NCBI GenBank assembly: GCA_016930695.1
Contig: JAFGGD010000053.1
Span: 1 to 59,227, forward strand
DNA from: Candidatus Eisenbacteria bacterium
GTDB lineage: Bacteria > Orphanbacterota > Orphanbacteria > Orphanbacterales > Orphanbacteraceae
Length of the DNA: 59,227 nucleotides
Reading direction: 5' to 3'
The first letter of the stretch is position 1. Every line of letters begins with the position of its first letter. Below the pieces are notes generated by a model. That model saw nothing but the letters and a program-made list of their open reading frames with translations, ran no database searches and was not told where the DNA came from. Shown here one piece after another: positions 28,361 through 36,243 of this stretch. The position numbers were made by a program, and so were the translations under genes.

Positions 28361-29590
28361 TCAGCCGGCGTCGCCCGTGAAAAGCCCCGCCATCCCCTCC
28401 AGAGCGAGGAGCTTCTCCTTGCGGAAAATCCCGCCGGAGAAACCGCCGACCCTGCCGGTGTGCGAGATGATCCTGTGGCAGGGAATCACCACCGGGATCG
28501 GGTTCCGGGCGAGCGCTCGACCGACCGCGCGCATCCCCCGGCTTTTCCCCACGTCCCGGGCGATCTGTTTATAACTGCGCACCGAGCCGAAGGGGACCCG
28601 GGCGCAGGCGTCGAGCACGGAGGCCTGGAAACCGCTCACGCCGATCAAACGCCACGAAAAGGTGAAGGCTCTGCGCTTCCCTTCGAAGTACTCCCCGAGC
28701 TGCCCGCGCGCCGGCTGCAGGGCCTTGGGATCTCGCTTCGCTTCGGCGGCGAGCGACGGCACGACGCTCCGGATCCACGCCTCCTCGGAAAGGTCGCCGA
28801 ATACGATCCGCACCACCGCCCCCTCCATCGCGCCGACGTAGAGGTCGCCGAGGGGGCTGGGGAAGCGGTCCCATCGAAGAACCGCGCCGTCCCCGGGCAG
28901 TTCCCGAAGCAGCCGCCGGCGCATCCTCTTCCAATCCCCCGCCCGGAGGGCGGATCGATAGAGACCGCCCACGAGGACGATCGCCTCGTCCAGCTCCGCC
29001 TGCGCCCGGGCGAGTGGAGGAGAGCGGTGCAGCGCCTCTTCCGTTTTCGCCGACCGCGCTTCGTTCCGCGGGCCGAGCCGTAGATCGAGAAGCGCTCCCC
29101 GAGGAACGATGCGCGTCGGCGTCACCTTCCCCCCCACTCCCGCCGCGGCGGCCCGGAAGGAGAGCAGTCCCCGCTCGATCCGCGCGGAAACCCGCTCCGG
29201 CTCCCAGCCGAGCACGCGGGCGACGGCCTCCGGGCTCAGCCCGCTCTCGAGACGGATCAGCGCGGCGATCCGTTCCGGAAGCGGGAGCCGTCGCCAGGCG
29301 CGCCGCCCCGCCGCCGTGCGTTCCCCCCCCTCCCCCGCCGATTCCTCCACTTCCACCGGGCGGTAGCCCGCCCGTTCCCGCCGGGAGCGCGTTCGCCGGA
29401 CGAGGCGGACCGCCGCCCCGTAGGCCTTCTCTTCTTCGAAAGCGCCGCTGCGGGGATCGAGAAGGCGGAGGAAAAGACTCCGGAATGAATCCTCCGCGTC
29501 TAAAGGATCATTCTGCAGGAGAAGAAAAAAACGGGCGAACTTCTCGCCATAGCGGTCGATGAGCTCTTCGGGTTTTCGGTCTGCCATCAT
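28361..29590 (-). CDS. Sigma-like domain fused to O6-methylguanine-DNA methyltransferase
   Basis: 409 residues. The C-terminal half (about 238-400) is a full Ogt/MGMT: FPSPLGDLYVG, the DNA-recognition helix FGSVRSYKQIARDVG and the active site VIPCHRII with methyl-acceptor C371. The N-terminal part resembles an ECF-type sigma factor. Residues 10-45 (LIDRYGEKFARFFLLLQNDP then DAEDSFRSLFLRLLD) match region 2, and 98-146 (RLPLPERIAALIRLESGLSP then EAVARVLGWEPERVSARIER) match region 4. Residues 150-235 link the two. In Ada a methyl-sensing activator is fused to the same repair domain, so a damage-sensing sigma factor is conceivable (inference). Start MMAD; either Met is possible. Confidence 0.8.
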   Translation of the reverse strand: MMADRKPEELIDRYGEKFARFFLLLQNDPLDAEDSFRSLFLRLLDPRSGAFEEEKAYGAAVRLVRRTRSRRERAGYRPVEVEESAGEGGERTAAGRRAWRRLPLPERIAALIRLESGLSPEAVARVLGWEPERVSARIERGLLSFRAAAAGVGGKVTPTRIVPRGALLDLRLGPRNEARSAKTEEALHRSPPLARAQAELDEAIVLVGGLYRSALRAGDWKRMRRRLLRELPGDGAVLRWDRFPSPLGDLYVGAMEGAVVRIVFGDLSEEAWIRSVVPSLAAEAKRDPKALQPARGQLGEYFEGKRRAFTFSWRLIGVSGFQASVLDACARVPFGSVRSYKQIARDVGKSRGMRAVGRALARNPIPVVIPCHRIISHTGRVGGFSGGIFRKEKLLALEGMAGLFTGDAG

Positions 29591-29845
29591 GTTGCCATCC
29601 GAAGTATGGTGTTCCCCCGTACTTTAGCCGATCCGTCCCCCCATGAAAAGCCCTTCCCTCGTTTCCCGGAGAACGGCCGCGCCTCCGGGCGGCGGTCGGG
29701 AGAGGGCGCCCTCCGCGACCACGCCCGGCGGGAAGCCGAAAGGGGCGCGTCCCCGGATCCGGGAATGCGACGCCCGCCGAAGGGGGCGCGCGGAACCCAC
29801 GGTTTCGCGCCTCCCGGCGGAGAGCCGCCCGAATCGGGCAAGAGA

Positions 29846-31258
29846 TCAATCGGCGGGCGGGGAGGAACGGGGACGGCCTCGGCCGCTCCGACGGCGGCTG
29901 ATGGCGGCGAGGTCGTACTTCTTGAAGAGATGCCACATGCTCCGCTCGCTGATGCCCAGCTCACGCGCCGCCCGGGCCTGCACCCAACCGTTGCGTTCCA
30001 GCGCCTCCACGACGGAGTTCCGTTCGAACTCCTCCACCCGCGCGCGAAGCGACCCGGGCGGAACGGCGATGGCCGCCGGCGCATGAAAGGAGGCGAAGAT
30101 GTGCGGAGGAAGGTCCTCTCGTCGAAGCGCTTCCCCCTCGCCGACCACGACGGCGTGCTCCACGGCGTTCTCCAGTTCCCTCACGTTCCCCGGCCAGGAG
30201 TACTGCTGCAGAAGATCGAGCACGTCCCGGGGAATCCGTTTTCTGGGAAGACCGTTCTCGCGGCAATAGAGATCGACGAAGTGTTCCACCAACGGGGGAA
30301 CGTCCTCGATCCGCTCCCGGAGAGGGGGAATCGTGATGGTGATGACGTTGAGACGATAATAAAGATCCTCCCGGAACCGCTGCCCCCGGATCTCTTCGAC
30401 CAGGTCCTTGTTTGTCGCGGCGATGATCCGCACGTTGACACGGATCGGGCGCCCCCCGCCGACCCGCTCGAACTCCCTCTCCTGCAGGATGCGGAGGACC
30501 TTGGACTGGGTAAGGAGGCTCATGTCGCCTATTTCGTCGAGGAAGATCGTACCGCCGTCTGCCTGCTCGAACTTCCCCACCCGCATGTCGACATTGGTGG
30601 CGATGTTCTTTTCAATGCCGAAAAGTTCGCTCTCCAGGAGCGTTTCCGGGATGGCCGCGCAGTTCACCTTCACGAAAGGACGGCGGAGGCGAAGGCTCTC
30701 GTGGTGGACCATCGCCGCGATCAACTCCTTGCCGGTGCCGCTTTCCCCGCGGATCAGGAGGGACGAGTTGACGTTCAGGATCTTGCGGGCGCTCTGGAGC
30801 ACCTTGCGGATCGCCGGTGAGCGCCCCACGATCATCCGATGCGGGGCGCGGACGGTCTCGCCTTCCGGCCCGGGGATGATCGCCGCCGTCCCGTTCCGCG
30901 GCCCCTTGGTGCGGTCCCGCGCGAACTCGATCAGATAGGGGAGCACGTCCAGCCGCCGGCGGGGAACGACGGTCACCCCCTCCCGTCCGTTCCCTCCCCC
31001 CTTCCCGTTGGAGCTGTCGGTGATCCAGACGAGGGGGAGATTGGGTAGGCGGCGCCTGAGCCAGTTCTGGAAGATGGCGTCCTCGAACATCCGCCCGATG
31101 ACGATCACCATGCCGAGGGTGGAGCGGGAGAGGAGCGCGGAGAGGTCCTCCGGTTCCTCGATGGAAAGGCAGTGAACCGTGCTCGTGGATCTCTCCTCGA
31201 TGAAGGAGCCGATCCGTTCGGCGCCGCGTCCACAGATGAGCACTTGTCGGGAATCCAT
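29846..31258 (-). CDS. NtrC-family AAA+ regulator with non-canonical L1 loop
   Basis: 470 residues from ATG 31258 (MDSRQVLICGRG). A GTG at 31351 would extend it but has no ribosome site. The first 120 residues form a receiver-like domain without the acidic pocket or phospho-Asp. The AAA+ core has Walker A GESGTGKE and Walker B IFLDEIGDM. Where GAFTGA should contact sigma-54 there is GIEKNIATNVDMRVGKFE. The C-terminal Fis helix-turn-helix is ARAARELGISERSMWHLFKK. It may be a divergent activator or one that does not remodel sigma-54. Confidence 0.82.
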   Translation of the reverse strand: MDSRQVLICGRGAERIGSFIEERSTSTVHCLSIEEPEDLSALLSRSTLGMVIVIGRMFEDAIFQNWLRRRLPNLPLVWITDSSNGKGGGNGREGVTVVPRRRLDVLPYLIEFARDRTKGPRNGTAAIIPGPEGETVRAPHRMIVGRSPAIRKVLQSARKILNVNSSLLIRGESGTGKELIAAMVHHESLRLRRPFVKVNCAAIPETLLESELFGIEKNIATNVDMRVGKFEQADGGTIFLDEIGDMSLLTQSKVLRILQEREFERVGGGRPIRVNVRIIAATNKDLVEEIRGQRFREDLYYRLNVITITIPPLRERIEDVPPLVEHFVDLYCRENGLPRKRIPRDVLDLLQQYSWPGNVRELENAVEHAVVVGEGEALRREDLPPHIFASFHAPAAIAVPPGSLRARVEEFERNSVVEALERNGWVQARAARELGISERSMWHLFKKYDLAAISRRRSGRGRPRSSPPAD

Positions 31259-31542
31259 CTTCAGCCGGGTCCGATCCGGATCCGGATCACGCGGGGGAGA
31301 GTGCGGCGGCACACGGGCCGATCCGGAATCCACAATAATGGAACGAATCACATAATAGTATAGAAGAGACGATGGAGCCGTGTCAACCGGGAGCGGGATC
31401 GGGGGGGGTCGACCGCGCCGCCGCGTATGGGGGCGCTCCCCTCTCCCGAGAGTCCGGACAATGCCCTTTCAAGCGCGCCTCGGGCTTACACGCCGTTGAC
31501 ATCGCGCGGATTCTCCCCTATCTTCATCCAATATTCTCGGGT

Positions 31543-31619
31543 GTCCCCATCGTCTAGCCCGGTCAGGACACCGCCCTTTCACGGCGGCAACACGGGTTCG
31601 AATCCCGTTGGGGACACCA
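31543..31619 (+). tRNA. tRNA-Glu (anticodon TTC)
   Basis: Acceptor GTCCCCA pairs with TGGGGAC, the anticodon arm is CCGCC-CTTTCAC-GGCGG (anticodon TTC) and the T arm is CGGGTTCGAATCCCG. CCA is encoded (31617-31619), unlike in the tRNA-Arg at 2613. A T-rich stretch (31620-31632) follows and probably ends the transcript. Confidence 0.96.
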
Positions 31620-31647
31620 TTTTTGTTTTTTCCCCGACCATTCATCG

Positions 31648-31881
31648 CTAGGAGCGATCCCCCCTCTTCATTCCCCTCAGACCGCTCAGATTGAGCAGCA
31701 AGGAGAGAAGAACGAAGGAGAGGGAGAGACCGTCGAGCAACCCCGCGGCGAAGGGATCGTCACCGATCAGAAACACCCTCGGCCCGAAGCGTCCGAGCAA
31801 CAGGCCGATGGCCAGGCTGAGCTGGCCGGCGGCGATCCGCCGCCGCGGATCACGGAGATGTCGTCGAAGCAGCATGGTCAT
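31648..31881 (-). CDS. Small membrane protein of the XRE operon
   Basis: 77 residues with two hydrophobic stretches (LSLAIGLLLGRFGPRVFLIG and LSLSFVLLSLLLNL) and basic ends. Shine-Dalgarno CGAGG is close to two in-frame ATGs (31881, 31872), so the start is uncertain. It is third in the operon after the XRE regulator and another two-helix protein. XRE plus small membrane proteins is a recurrent arrangement in bacteria, usually of unknown signal. Confidence 0.65.
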   Translation of the reverse strand: MTMLLRRHLRDPRRRIAAGQLSLAIGLLLGRFGPRVFLIGDDPFAAGLLDGLSLSFVLLSLLLNLSGLRGMKRGDRS

Positions 31882-31905
31882 CACCTCGTTCGGGATCTCG
31901 TCCCG

Positions 31906-32103
31906 TCAATTATTCCTTCGGTAATAAAGCAAAGCGCCGATTTTCACGATCGCCATGGCGAGCAGAATGATCATCAGATCCCACCGCATGACGTGTCTTC
32001 CGTACAGGTTGTAGAGCGCCCACCCCCCCATCCCTACGCCGCCGACCACGGCGGCCAGGCTGGTCGATTTCAGGCGGTGCATCAGGAAACGTTCATCGAT
32101 CAC
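31906..32103 (-). CDS. Small two-helix membrane protein
   Basis: 65 residues with membrane segments at about 13-33 (STSLAAVVGGVGMGGWALYN) and 42-61 (DLMIILLAMAIVKIGALLYY). The start overlaps the XRE gene by 11 nt, so the two are co-translated. I recognise no named family. Both membrane genes may be targets or partners of the regulator. Confidence 0.75.
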   Translation of the reverse strand: MIDERFLMHRLKSTSLAAVVGGVGMGGWALYNLYGRHVMRWDLMIILLAMAIVKIGALLYYRRNN

Positions 32104-32314
32104 GGTCTTCTTCCTCCCGATAGAACAGCTCGTCGGTGGAGCGGTGGAAAAACGCGGCCATGCGGAGCGCCAGCGCCAGGCTCGGCGTGTACTTCCCTCG
32201 CTCGATGGAGATGATGCTCTGCCGGGAGACGCCGACGGCCGCGGCGAGATCCTCCTGGGTCATCCCCCGATCCATTCGCGCCTCCCGAATGCGATTACTC
32301 ACTCGATCTCCCAT
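32093..32314 (-). CDS. XRE-family helix-turn-helix regulator
   Basis: 73 residues from ATG 32314. A single HTH_3 domain: VSNRIREARMDRGMTQEDLA, AAVGVSRQSIISIERGKYTP, SLALALRMAAFFHRSTDELF. It has no sensor domain. It is first in a three-gene operon. Two copies of a palindromic site flank and overlap its promoter, which indicates negative autoregulation. Confidence 0.92.
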   Translation of the reverse strand: MGDRVSNRIREARMDRGMTQEDLAAAVGVSRQSIISIERGKYTPSLALALRMAAFFHRSTDELFYREEEDRDR

Positions 32315-32324
32315 TTTTCCTCCG

Positions 32325-32346
32325 ATTGTCAAGCGCACTTTACAGT
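32325..32346. promoter_or_regulatory. XRE operator, proximal imperfect copy
   Basis: ATTGTCAAG-CGCA-CTTTACAGT, with 7 of 9 bases of the right arm as in the distal copy. It covers the -10 edge and transcription start. Its centre is 40 bp from the centre of the perfect copy, about four helical turns, so the two can be bound on one face of the DNA. Confidence 0.65.
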
Positions 32347-32372
32347 ATAGAGAGAGGCGCGCCAATTGTCAA
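32344..32372 (-). promoter_or_regulatory. Sigma-70 promoter of the XRE operon
   Basis: On the minus strand: TTGACA (32367-32372), 17-bp spacer, TATACT (32344-32349). The -35 lies within the perfect palindrome. A divergent plus-strand promoter (TTGACA 32379-32384, 17 bp, TATTAC 32402-32407) shares the palindrome but faces no gene. Confidence 0.75.
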
Positions 32373-32387
32373 GCCGGCTTGACAATT
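32364..32387. promoter_or_regulatory. XRE operator, perfect 24-bp palindrome
   Basis: Perfect dyad with arms ATTGTCAAG / CTTGACAAT around CCGG, extended by one A/T pair on each side. It overlaps the -35 hexamers of both outward-facing promoters. Confidence 0.75.
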
Positions 32388-32423
32388 TTCTTATCCTATT
32401 TTATTACAATGTGTTCAGTGAAG

Positions 32424-32461
32424 TTTTCGGGGCGCGGCTCGCGGGGGCCGCGCCCCGAAAA
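32424..32461. terminator. 15-bp hairpin after the S41 protease gene
   Basis: TTTTCGGGGCGCGGC pairs perfectly with GCCGCGCCCCGAAAA around an 8-nt loop, 17 bp past the stop at 32479. There is no separate U tract beyond the stem ends. It would insulate the protease gene from the XRE promoter region on both strands. Confidence 0.6.
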
Positions 32462-32478
32462 CGGGAGGAAGGAGCGGA

Positions 32479-33837
32479 TCAGGGTTCGACGGTACGCGCC
32501 GACTCGTCGGTCCGTCCGTCTTCATAGCGGCCGATCAGTTTGGTCGGTCGACCTGTCGTCGGCTCGAGCACCAATTCGAGGCGGAAGAACTCGACTCCCT
32601 CCAGTCCGAAGAGCGTGTCGGTGAGGGGGAGCAGACGCCGGCGAGGCATCTCTCCCCTCTGATACCAGAGATCGTTTCCATCGAAAGTGATTTTCCGCTC
32701 CCCGTAGAGACCGGCGTAACCGGCGAAGCGCGCGGGATCGGGCGCCGTCCCCTCCAGCTCGGCGTCCAGTCCGGCGATCACCCAATCGAGCCGCGCCGCC
32801 GGGGCGGGGTCCTCCGTCCTCTCTCGGATCCCGCGAAGCGCCATCCGGTAGGCGACGTCGAGCGCGTCCCTCCCCGGATCGACCATCTCGTCCGGTTGCA
32901 CGCCCGTTCCTTCCCAGTTCGAGCCGGTGATCGGGTTGATCGCCCGCCCATAGGGAACATTACAGACCACGCGCAGGTCGGGCCAAACGACCGTCTCCAC
33001 CGGATGCGCGCCCCCCCAGGTGACGCCGCCCACGAGAGTCCCACGCTCGAGCGCCTGCACGTTGTAGGCGAACTCCTCCGCCGCCGACCCGGTCCTCTCG
33101 CCGACGAGCACGTAAAGATCCGTCCCCGCCATCGATGGACCGGGCACCCAGGGGGCGGACCAGAACTGCTGATAATCGTTCTCCCTCCGCCTGTAAAAGG
33201 TGTTCAGATGGGTCGGCTCCTCCATAAGATAACCCATTATGAATTGGATCAGCGAAGGAGAGCCGCCGCCGTTCCACCGGAGATCGATGACGAGGGCGTC
33301 GCAGCCGGCGAGAAAGCCCATCGCCGCCGCCGCCGTCGGCCCGGAGAAGACGGCGTCCGCGAATCCATCGAAGCGGAGATAGCCCACGTTTCCCGCGAGG
33401 ATCTCCGCTTTTCGGAACCAATAGTTCTCCCGGGCGAGCTTCTCCCGTTGCGCCTCCCGCTCCTCATCCGTCTCCTCCGCGCCGAAGAGGAGCACCTGTC
33501 CGGGAGGCGAGTAGAAAACGGCCAGGTGGGGATCGCGGTGCGCCTCCTGCAGGTCCCGTGTGACCGCCTGGGTGAAATCGAAGAGGCGGTCCACGCCCTC
33601 GTATTTGCCGAGGCGCAGATTCTCCCGGAGCGCGCCCGCCATTTTCTCCGCAGCGTCCGGGAAGACATAGATCCTCTCCAGAGCGGCGCAGACCGAATCG
33701 ATCACCGCCGCCCGCGTCCGCGCGTCGACGGGAAAGGCGGTGTCCCCGGGGTTGATACGGATCTGTGCCCGCGAGCGGACGGGCGACGACGCCGCGACCA
33801 ACACGCACAGCAACAACAGAAACCCTCTCTGTTTCAT
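32479..33837 (-). CDS. Secreted S41-family peptidase
   Basis: 452 residues from ATG 33837. Signal peptide KQRGFLLLLCVLVAASSPVRS. An N-terminal helical domain (about 35-110, AAVIDSVCAALERIYVFPDA) of the tail-specific/IRBP type follows. The protease core starts NVGYLRFDGFAD and includes VIDLRWNGGGSPSLIQFIMG. The nucleophile Ser is in ERTGSAAEEFAYN, followed by LVGGVTWGGAHP. No PDZ domain is seen. A beta-rich C-terminal domain (about 375-445) follows. Its ATG overlaps the stop of the MarR-GNAT gene, so expression is linked to that regulator. Confidence 0.85.
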   Translation of the reverse strand: MKQRGFLLLLCVLVAASSPVRSRAQIRINPGDTAFPVDARTRAAVIDSVCAALERIYVFPDAAEKMAGALRENLRLGKYEGVDRLFDFTQAVTRDLQEAHRDPHLAVFYSPPGQVLLFGAEETDEEREAQREKLARENYWFRKAEILAGNVGYLRFDGFADAVFSGPTAAAAMGFLAGCDALVIDLRWNGGGSPSLIQFIMGYLMEEPTHLNTFYRRRENDYQQFWSAPWVPGPSMAGTDLYVLVGERTGSAAEEFAYNVQALERGTLVGGVTWGGAHPVETVVWPDLRVVCNVPYGRAINPITGSNWEGTGVQPDEMVDPGRDALDVAYRMALRGIRERTEDPAPAARLDWVIAGLDAELEGTAPDPARFAGYAGLYGERKITFDGNDLWYQRGEMPRRRLLPLTDTLFGLEGVEFFRLELVLEPTTGRPTKLIGRYEDGRTDESARTVEP

Positions 33838-34892
33838 CCTCTCTTCTCCTCCGCTTCTTCTTCCTTCTCTCTCCTCGCGCCGCCCCTTCGTCCCCGGCGC
33901 GGCGGCGCCCCTTCCAGCGTCAAGGTCATGCCGATGGTCGGCCTCGCGAACCGCTCCCGGTTCTCCCTCTCCCGGCTCGTGAGAACGAACCCGAGAGACC
34001 GGTAGAGGAGGAGCGCGCCGCGAAGCCGGCGGCTCGTAAAGAGAATCACCCGTCGCGCGCCGCGCCGTTTCGCGCGATCGATCGCCTCCAAAGCGAGCGC
34101 CCTTCCGATCCCCCGCCGGCGCGCCGCCCCGTCCACCGCCATCTTCGCGATCTCGAAGGTTCCGTCGTCCACGCGGATGAGAGCGACCGTTCCGACGATC
34201 TCGCCGCGCAGGCGAGCGAAGAGCACCTCCCCCCCCTTCCGCAGGATCCGCCCGCTCGGATCGTCCAGGATCCGCTCGTCCTCCGGCTCCACGGCGAAGC
34301 TCTTCTCCAACCATTCCCGGTTCAGCCGGCGGAAGTGCTTTTTGTAGGCGGGGCGATAGGAAACGATCTCCGCCTCGCGCGCCCCCGCGCCCCCCTGGAT
34401 CCGTTCACGGAGATCCTCCCCTTCGAGCGCCTCCTCGACCCGCGCGAGAGCGCCGATCAGGTCGACCCCGGCGTCTCCGAGGATCTCCTCGGTCCCCTTC
34501 CGGATCTTCTCCCGGATCGGGCGGAGCTCCTCCAACACCCGGCGCCCCCGGGCGGTGAGCGACAGGAGCCGACGCCGTTCGTCCCGCCGATCTTTGCGCG
34601 AACGGATCAGTCCTCCCCGCGCGGCGGCCGCGGCGATCTGGTGCACCGCCGGATGCGTCATTCCCAGACGGTCCGCCGCTCCGACGACGGCCATCTCTCC
34701 CTCCTCGGCCAGAAGCATGAGAAGAGGAAACCAACGGGGCTCCATCGGAATGCCCGTTTCCCGGTAGAGTCGCGCCGCGTCCCCGTAGAGGCGGTCGCTG
34801 AGACGCCGGAGCCGGCTCGCCAGGCCGAGTGTCCCCAGATGCCCGAAGTAGTCTTTTCTCCCGGAGACCACGATTCTCTCCTTTCCCGACAT
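33834..34892 (-). CDS. MarR-type regulator fused to GNAT acetyltransferase
   Basis: 352 residues. MarR winged helix at about 20-150 (SRLRRLSDRLYGDAARLYRE, AADRLGMTHPAVHQIAAAAA, KDRRDERRRLLSLTARGRRV). GNAT domain at about 175-320 with acetyl-CoA loop GAARRRGIGRALALEAI. This fused family is widespread, best known in Bacteroidota. The tail is Arg/Glu-rich. An inverted repeat lies 3 bp before the start codon and there is no Shine-Dalgarno, so the mRNA may be nearly leaderless and autorepressed. Confidence 0.9.
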   Translation of the reverse strand: MSGKERIVVSGRKDYFGHLGTLGLASRLRRLSDRLYGDAARLYRETGIPMEPRWFPLLMLLAEEGEMAVVGAADRLGMTHPAVHQIAAAAARGGLIRSRKDRRDERRRLLSLTARGRRVLEELRPIREKIRKGTEEILGDAGVDLIGALARVEEALEGEDLRERIQGGAGAREAEIVSYRPAYKKHFRRLNREWLEKSFAVEPEDERILDDPSGRILRKGGEVLFARLRGEIVGTVALIRVDDGTFEIAKMAVDGAARRRGIGRALALEAIDRAKRRGARRVILFTSRRLRGALLLYRSLGFVLTSRERENRERFARPTIGMTLTLEGAPPRRGRRGGARREKEEEAEEKRG

Positions 34893-34895
34893 TTA

Positions 34896-34909
34896 TGTAA
34901 GTGCTTACA
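34896..34909. promoter_or_regulatory. Probable MarR operator
   Basis: TGTAAG-TG-CTTACA, a 6-2-6 dyad ending four bases upstream of the MarR-GNAT ATG. It probably covers the transcription start. MarR proteins commonly bind dyads of this size. Confidence 0.55.
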
Positions 34910-35027
34910 CAATATTGACGCATCGGTTCCCTGCGGGGATCAAAAAAAAAGGGAAGGGACGGAAGGAAACCGGCCGAGTCGAAGGGCGTGTTCCCCCGGC
35001 GGCGGCCGCCGAGGAGGGGGCGGGGAA

Positions 35028-35060
35028 AACAAAAACCGGGGAGATCGATCCTCCCCGGTT
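35028..35060 (-). terminator. Intrinsic terminator of the phosphofructokinase gene
   Basis: On the minus strand a 10-bp stem AACCGGGGAG / CTCCCCGGTT with a 7-nt loop, followed by TTTGTTTTC, 29 bp past the stop. Confidence 0.8.
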
Positions 35061-35089
35061 CGATGATCGTTCCTTGGCGACGGCGCGGT

Positions 35090-36118
35090 TTACCCGAAGA
35101 AAACCTCCGCCATCCGGTAGAACTCCATGTCCACCTTCTTGGGCGCGTGAACCGCGTCCTCGAGGGGAACCAGCTTGATCTCCTCGCCGCGAAGGGCGAC
35201 CATTTTACCGAAACAACCGTCATGCACCGCCTCGACGGCGGCCACGCCGAAGCGGGTACCCAGAATCCTGTCGTAGGCGGTGGGCGTCCCCCCCCGCTGG
35301 ATGTAGCCGAGCATGGTCACGCGCGTCTGGATGCCCGTCTTCTCCTCGATCTGCCGGGCCACCACCGAACCGACGCCTCCGAGGCGGACATGACCGAACT
35401 CGTCCACCATGTCGGATTGGACGGTGTAGTGGTCCTGCCCTTTGGCGCGGGCTCCCTCGGCGATCACCACGATGGAGAAGCTCTTGCTCTTGTGGCGCTC
35501 TCCCAGGTTCCGGCAGAGCTCGTCGATGTCGTAGGGAACCTCGGGGATCAGGATCGCGTCGGCGCCGCCGGCCAATCCGGCCATCACGGCGATCCAACCG
35601 GTGTGGCGCCCCATCACCTCGACGACCATGATTCGGTGGTGCGACTCGGCGGTGGTGTGGAGCCGATCGATGGCCTCGCAGACGATCTGCGTCGCCGTGT
35701 TGAAACCGAATGTGTAATCCGTGCCGTTGATGTCGTTGTCGATCGTCTTGGGAACGCCGACCGCGGGGACACCGTCCTTGGCGAGACCGAGGCAGACCGA
35801 GAGGGTGTCGTCGCCGCCCGTGGCGATGACCGCCTCCAGCTCGTGCTTCTTGATGTTCGCCTTGATCTCGACCATCAGCTCCGGGTTCTTCAGAGGGTTG
35901 GTCCGGGAGGTCCCCAGGATCGTCCCTCCCCGAGGGAGGATCCCCGAAACCCGGGGAAGATCCAACACCTCCAGATCGCCGCTCACCAAACCCTTCCAGC
36001 CGTTCTTGATGCCCATAACGGTGTCGCCGTAGCGGACCATGGCGGTCCGGGTCACGGCGCGGATGACCGCGTTAAGACCGGGACAGTCGCCTCCGCCCGT
36101 AAGAATTCCGATACGCAT
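35090..36118 (-). CDS. 6-phosphofructokinase, residues of the PPi-dependent type
   Basis: 342 residues from ATG 36118. Phosphoryl-donor loop GILTGGGDCPGLNAVIR. GGDDT (101-105) has Asp at 104, and VPKTIDND has Lys at 124. Asp104 with Lys124, in E. coli numbering that coincides here, marks PPi-dependent enzymes (EC 2.7.1.90). ATP enzymes have Gly at both positions. The fructose-6-P site includes MGRHTGWIA. The reaction, fructose-6-P plus PPi to fructose-1,6-bisphosphate plus Pi, is reversible and can serve gluconeogenesis. Monocistronic, with its own terminator. The frame upstream of 36118 is not coding. Confidence 0.92.
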   Translation of the reverse strand: MRIGILTGGGDCPGLNAVIRAVTRTAMVRYGDTVMGIKNGWKGLVSGDLEVLDLPRVSGILPRGGTILGTSRTNPLKNPELMVEIKANIKKHELEAVIATGGDDTLSVCLGLAKDGVPAVGVPKTIDNDINGTDYTFGFNTATQIVCEAIDRLHTTAESHHRIMVVEVMGRHTGWIAVMAGLAGGADAILIPEVPYDIDELCRNLGERHKSKSFSIVVIAEGARAKGQDHYTVQSDMVDEFGHVRLGGVGSVVARQIEEKTGIQTRVTMLGYIQRGGTPTAYDRILGTRFGVAAVEAVHDGCFGKMVALRGEEIKLVPLEDAVHAPKKVDMEFYRMAEVFFG

Positions 36119-36243
36119 CGCAGTAAAAACCCTCCAGTAAGGAATCGGGTGTCTATCCAGCGCGGTACTGAGGAAGATTCTCTTGTACGGTACTCCTCGA
36201 AGCCCGGAGCGACAACCGGAAAAAACGCCGTGTCCCGGTCGGT

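Noticed and set aside
31543-31619. tRNA-Glu as an integration site
   Set aside because: Neighbouring genes have host-like composition and no 3'-end duplication is visible.
32379-32407. Plus-strand promoter from the XRE palindrome
   Set aside because: The hexamers are decent but no plus-strand gene follows. The match arises from the symmetry of the operator.
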